DNA of 61,948 nucleotides from Bacteroidales bacterium UBA6207 (GTDB lineage: Bacteria; Bacteroidota; Bacteroidia; Bacteroidales; F082). Numbering within the stretch: the stretch's first letter is position 1; each line of letters opens with the position of its first letter. Where the stretch lies: the NCBI GenBank assembly GCA_002421995.1, contig DISP01000060.1:10945-72892 (forward strand), given 5' to 3'. The translations under genes were made by a program, and so were the position numbers. Below, piece after piece: positions 58,552 to 61,948 of this stretch. The notes below the pieces were generated by a model. That model saw only the letters and a list, made by a program, of their open reading frames with translations. It was not told the DNA's origin and ran no database searches.

Positions 58552-61152
58552 TTAGTGATGGCCGGTATTGCTGAAAACCAAAGCTTTGCCATCATAATCA
58601 ATCGTTACAACGGCATTCTTGTCTATTTTTTCAGCCAATATCAGCTTTGACAATTCATTTAATACTCGTTTTTGCAAGACCCTTTTCACAGGTCGTGCTC
58701 CGTAATGTGGGTCATAGCCTTCCAAAGCCAAGTGTTCCAGTGCGCGCGCTGAAATAGTGACCATCATCCCATTCCGCCCAAGCATTTGCTTTATTTGCTC
58801 AAACTGCATTGCCACAACCTGAGCAATTTCGTCTTTTCGCAAAGGATGGAACATAACAATTTCGTCAATTCTATTCAGAAATTCTGGACGCATCGCAGAT
58901 TTAAGCATCTCCATCACCTTTTCTTTGGCTTGCAGAAAGAAGTGATTGTTCTCTCCCGACTGATTATCAGTTATTAGGTTCTGAATATATTCGGATCCCA
59001 AATTACTTGTCATAATAATGATTGTGTTTCTGAAGTCAACGGTTCTGCCTTTATTGTCGGTCAAACGACCGTCGTCAAGCACTTGGAGCAGAATATTAAA
59101 GACATCGGGATGTGCCTTCTCAATTTCATCGAGCAGGATCACAGCATATGGTTTCCGGCGAACAGCCTCTGTGAGCTGACCACTTTCTTCGTAACCCACA
59201 TAGCCGGGAGGAGCACCAATCAGGCGCGAAACGGCATGACGTTCCTGGTATTCCGACATGTCAATGCGTATCATTGCCTGCTCGTTGTCGAATAGAAATT
59301 CGGCTAAAGCTTTGGCAAGCTCTGTTTTTCCAACGCCTGTTGTTCCAAGAAAGATAAATGATCCGATTGGTCTTCGGCTGTCCTGCAATCCCGCCCTGCT
59401 TCTGCGGATAGCATCGGCCACCGATTCGATGGCTTCATCCTGGCCCACAATGCGCTCATGCAGTTTGAGTTCGAGCTGCAGGAGTTTCTCACGTTCACTC
59501 AGCAGCATTTTATGCACCGGAATGCCGGTCCAACGCGAAACGATCTCTGCAATTTCTTCGCTGCCAACTTCTTCATTGATCAAAGGATGATCACCTTGAA
59601 AATCGTGCAATTTGTTTTTGGCAATGAGGATGGCATTCTCAGCTTCTTTAATTCTTCCGTAACGAATCTCGGCTACCTTACCAAAATCTCCGTCGCGCTC
59701 GGCTTTATCAGCTTCAAACTTCAGCACTTCGATGCGTTTTTTATGATTTTGAATTTCATCGAGCAGCATCTTTTCGGCTTGCCAGGCAGCCCGCAGATGG
59801 TTTCTTTCTTCGGTCAGGTTTGCCAATTCAGCAGCTATTGTTTTCATTTTTGGCTGATCATTTTCTCTGCGGATGGCTTCGCGTTCAATCTCCAATTGAG
59901 TGATCCTACGTTCGAGCTTTTCTAAATCTTCAGGTATCGAATTGATTTCCAAACGCAAGCGAGCAGCAGCTTCATCCACAAGGTCAATAGCCTTGTCGGG
60001 TAAGAAACGGTCGGAGATGTAGCGTTGTGAAAGGTCAACAGCAGCCACGATTGCCTGGTCAAGGATTCGAACCTGATGATGCGACTCATAGCGTTCTTTC
60101 AGCCCCCGAAGGATGGAAACAGCATCGGCAGCTGAGGGTTCATCAACCAATACTTTTTGAAAACGACGCTCAAGGGCTTTGTCATTCTCAAAATATTTTT
60201 GGTATTCCTTTAAAGTTGTTGCACCAATGGTACGCAGCTCACCACGCGCCAATGCAGGTTTTAGAATATTTGCCGCGTCCATGGCTCCCTCACTTTTGCC
60301 TGCACCAACGAGTGTGTGTATTTCATCTATGAAAAGCACTATATCGCCATCGCTCTTAATAACCTCGTTAATAACACTTTTCAGCCGTTCTTCAAATTCG
60401 CCTTTGTACATTGCACCAGCTATAAGAGCACCCATGTCGAGCGAAAAAATTTGCTTTCCCTTAAGATTTTCAGGCACATCTCCATTCACAATTCTGTGTG
60501 CAATTCCCTCAGCAATAGCAGTTTTGCCAACACCTGGTTCACCAATCAAAATGGGATTGTTTTTTGTACGACGGGTTAGGATTTGCAGCACGCGACGTAT
60601 TTCATCACCCCTTCCGATCACTGGATCGAGCTTTCCGGCAGCTGCGAGTTCATTAAGATTTCGTGCAAAGCGATTGAGCGACTCAAAAGATTGCTCGGCC
60701 ATCGGACTATCGGCCTTTGCACCATTTCGCAATTGTTCGATTGCCTCATTGAGTGCATGATATTCAACACCACTATCTTTCAGCATCCTTGATGCCAACG
60801 AATTGCTATTGAACAAGGCTAAAAACAAATGATCGAGCGAAACAAAATCGTCTCCCCTCTTCTTAGCCAAAGCCGTGGCCTGCTGCAAACTTTGAACCAA
60901 ATCCTTTGAAAAATACGGTTCTCCTCCTGATACTTTTGGTAATGACCTGATGCTGCTTTCGACAGTTGAAAGTAAAAGCTGCACATCTACTCCAAGCTTC
61001 CTTAGAATTTGCGGAATAAGGTATTCATCCGATTGAAGCAATGATTTCAGTAAGTGAATATTTTCAACTGCCTGCTGACTGTTGTCACCGGCTATCAAAA
61101 CTGCTTTTTCAATTGCAGATTGAGATTTTTGTGTGAATTGATTTAAGTTCAT
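58552..61152 (-). CDS. clpB: Chaperone ClpB (disaggregase)
   Basis: An 866-residue Hsp100 ATPase that, with DnaK, rescues aggregated proteins. It has an N-domain (1-150), AAA1 with GEPGVGKTAIAEG, a long coiled middle domain (about 400-520), AAA2 with GTTGVGKTELAKAL and DIFNILLQVLDDGRLTD-like sequence (VFNILLQVLDDGRLTD), and the C-terminal domain. The start at 61152 (MNLNQFTQKSQSAIEKA) matches the family; the longer frame does not. Confidence 0.97.
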   Translation of the reverse strand: MNLNQFTQKSQSAIEKAVLIAGDNSQQAVENIHLLKSLLQSDEYLIPQILRKLGVDVQLLLSTVESSIRSLPKVSGGEPYFSKDLVQSLQQATALAKKRGDDFVSLDHLFLALFNSNSLASRMLKDSGVEYHALNEAIEQLRNGAKADSPMAEQSFESLNRFARNLNELAAAGKLDPVIGRGDEIRRVLQILTRRTKNNPILIGEPGVGKTAIAEGIAHRIVNGDVPENLKGKQIFSLDMGALIAGAMYKGEFEERLKSVINEVIKSDGDIVLFIDEIHTLVGAGKSEGAMDAANILKPALARGELRTIGATTLKEYQKYFENDKALERRFQKVLVDEPSAADAVSILRGLKERYESHHQVRILDQAIVAAVDLSQRYISDRFLPDKAIDLVDEAAARLRLEINSIPEDLEKLERRITQLEIEREAIRRENDQPKMKTIAAELANLTEERNHLRAAWQAEKMLLDEIQNHKKRIEVLKFEADKAERDGDFGKVAEIRYGRIKEAENAILIAKNKLHDFQGDHPLINEEVGSEEIAEIVSRWTGIPVHKMLLSEREKLLQLELKLHERIVGQDEAIESVADAIRRSRAGLQDSRRPIGSFIFLGTTGVGKTELAKALAEFLFDNEQAMIRIDMSEYQERHAVSRLIGAPPGYVGYEESGQLTEAVRRKPYAVILLDEIEKAHPDVFNILLQVLDDGRLTDNKGRTVDFRNTIIIMTSNLGSEYIQNLITDNQSGENNHFFLQAKEKVMEMLKSAMRPEFLNRIDEIVMFHPLRKDEIAQVVAMQFEQIKQMLGRNGMMVTISARALEHLALEGYDPHYGARPVKRVLQKRVLNELSKLILAEKIDKNAVVTIDYDGKALVFSNTGHH

Positions 61153-61394
61153 CGTATTCTTTTTTATCCTCAAAACAAATGGCCGGCCAGTTCGCACCTA
61201 ATTTTAGTTAATTAATTATATTCTATTGATTCACTGTAATTTGAAGAAATGAGAAATGTCTAAAAAAAGAAATAACTGCCATTATGTCTGTTTAAGTAAT
61301 CATAAATTGTCATATTGTCACACAAAATATAGATGGTAAAGGCTGCTAAAATGTGTTTTGAATTCCTAACTTGCACCAAAATTCTAATGGTCAT

Positions 61395-61948
61395 ATGGAA
61401 CTACAAAAAATCGCGGAAGCAGCAGCCTATATCAGGAGCCGGACGAGCATACAAGCTGAAACAGCAATAATTTTAGGGACAGGTTTAGGCGAAAGCTTTG
61501 ATATAATCGAAGAAACAGATGCGATCTTTTATGCCGACATCCCTCATTTTGTTGCCTCAACAGTTGAAAGCCATGCAGGCTGTCTCGTTTTCGGCCACAT
61601 TCATCAACAGCCGGTGGTTGTGATGAAAGGGCGTTTTCATTTTTATGAAGGCTATACGATGGACGAGGTCACTTTCCCGATCAGGGTTTTTAAGCTTTTG
61701 GGAATCAATCTTCTGATTGCATCAAACGCTTGTGGTGCTTTGAATGGCAGCTATCAGGCTGGCGAACTGATGCTGCTTGATGATCATATAAACTTTCTAC
61801 CCACCAATCCGCTTGTTGGCAAAAACATCAATGAACTGGGACCGCGATTTCCTGATATGAGTCGTCCTTACGATCAGCATATCAACAGCATATTAAAAGA
61901 AATTGCATATGCCGAGGGTATAACGATGCATGAAGGCGTTTATGCAGC
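61395..61948 (+). CDS. Purine-nucleoside phosphorylase, 3' end missing
   Basis: The first 184 codons of a PNP-family enzyme that cleaves inosine and guanosine with phosphate. Visible motifs are ILGTGLGE (phosphate binding), GCLVFGHI, MKGRFHFYEGY, SNACGALN and LGPRFPDM; the last two belong to the trimeric PNP family, where the usual SNAAGG reads SNACGA. The reading frame is open to the edge of the window and has no stop. The start is ATG 61395 (MELQKIAEAA). Confidence 0.9.
   Translation, partial: MELQKIAEAAAYIRSRTSIQAETAIILGTGLGESFDIIEETDAIFYADIPHFVASTVESHAGCLVFGHIHQQPVVVMKGRFHFYEGYTMDEVTFPIRVFKLLGINLLIASNACGALNGSYQAGELMLLDDHINFLPTNPLVGKNINELGPRFPDMSRPYDQHINSILKEIAYAEGITMHEGVYA

Noticed and set aside
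61290..61345. TTGTCA-type direct repeats as a sigma-70/sigma-32-like promoter for the nucleoside phosphorylase gene
   Set aside because: The repeats do not match the Bacteroidota promoter form, and the spacing to TATAGA is only 15 bases. Not enough to call.

Overview
The window (about 62 kb, moderate GC) comes from a free-living, probably anaerobic or microaerophilic member of Bacteroidota, most likely the order Bacteroidales or a near relative. This is inferred from the type IX secretion protein PorQ and a T9SS C-terminal sorting domain, from repeated promoter elements of the Bacteroidota type (a TAnnTTTG -7 box, often with a TTTG-like -33 box), from weak Shine-Dalgarno sites, from a short RpoD of 287 residues, and from the gene content. 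It is mostly ordinary chromosome. I saw no insertion sequence, prophage, CRISPR array or rRNA operon, and one tRNA.

Layout. 1-9.8 kb: the end of a membrane protein, an S9 peptidase, a secreted glycoside-hydrolase-like protein with a dockerin-like tail that overlaps a tiny YqaE/Pmp3 gene, a T9SS-exported DUF1028 protein, porQ, recF and dciA. 9.8-19.3 kb: a signalling operon holding a 1973-residue soluble multi-PAS/GAF histidine kinase, a REC-kinase, a REC-PAS-kinase and a LuxR-type response regulator; both downstream kinases lack the usual ATP-box aspartate. 19.4-22.2 kb: hypC-hypD-hypE hydrogenase maturation genes and a convergent zinc-ribbon gene. 22.5-30.3 kb: housekeeping genes on the minus strand (pepD, a CheY-like regulator, rpe, rpoD, pnp, rpsO, a cation/proton antiporter). 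30.5-34.4 kb: a carotenoid operon (crtI, crtB, an unknown gene, idi, crtZ) with a perfect 10-bp inverted repeat in front of crtI. 34.4-39.4 kb: a possible nuclease-fold protein, an LpxH-like phosphoesterase with a partner glycosyltransferase, a lipoprotein and typA. 39.4-46.3 kb: lplA, a DUF1338 dioxygenase next to a D-2-hydroxyacid dehydrogenase (a plausible two-step route from 2-oxoadipate to 2-oxoglutarate), and a WD40 protein.

46.3-51.9 kb holds the most unusual block: a nine-gene operon with a DUF134 regulator, three NifX-like metal-cluster proteins, two MinD-type ATPases with inserted ferredoxin domains, a zinc-ribbon ferredoxin, a DUF89 protein and a ZIP metal transporter. It resembles the orange-protein (ORP) systems of anaerobes but carries extra metal-handling genes.

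52-62 kb: the rimP-nusA-infB operon on the minus strand with a terminator-like hairpin just before rimP, tRNA-Gln(UUG), ychF, clpB, and the start of a purine nucleoside phosphorylase gene cut by the window edge. Start codons were moved inward from the longest frame for several genes, using family N-termini and promoter positions.
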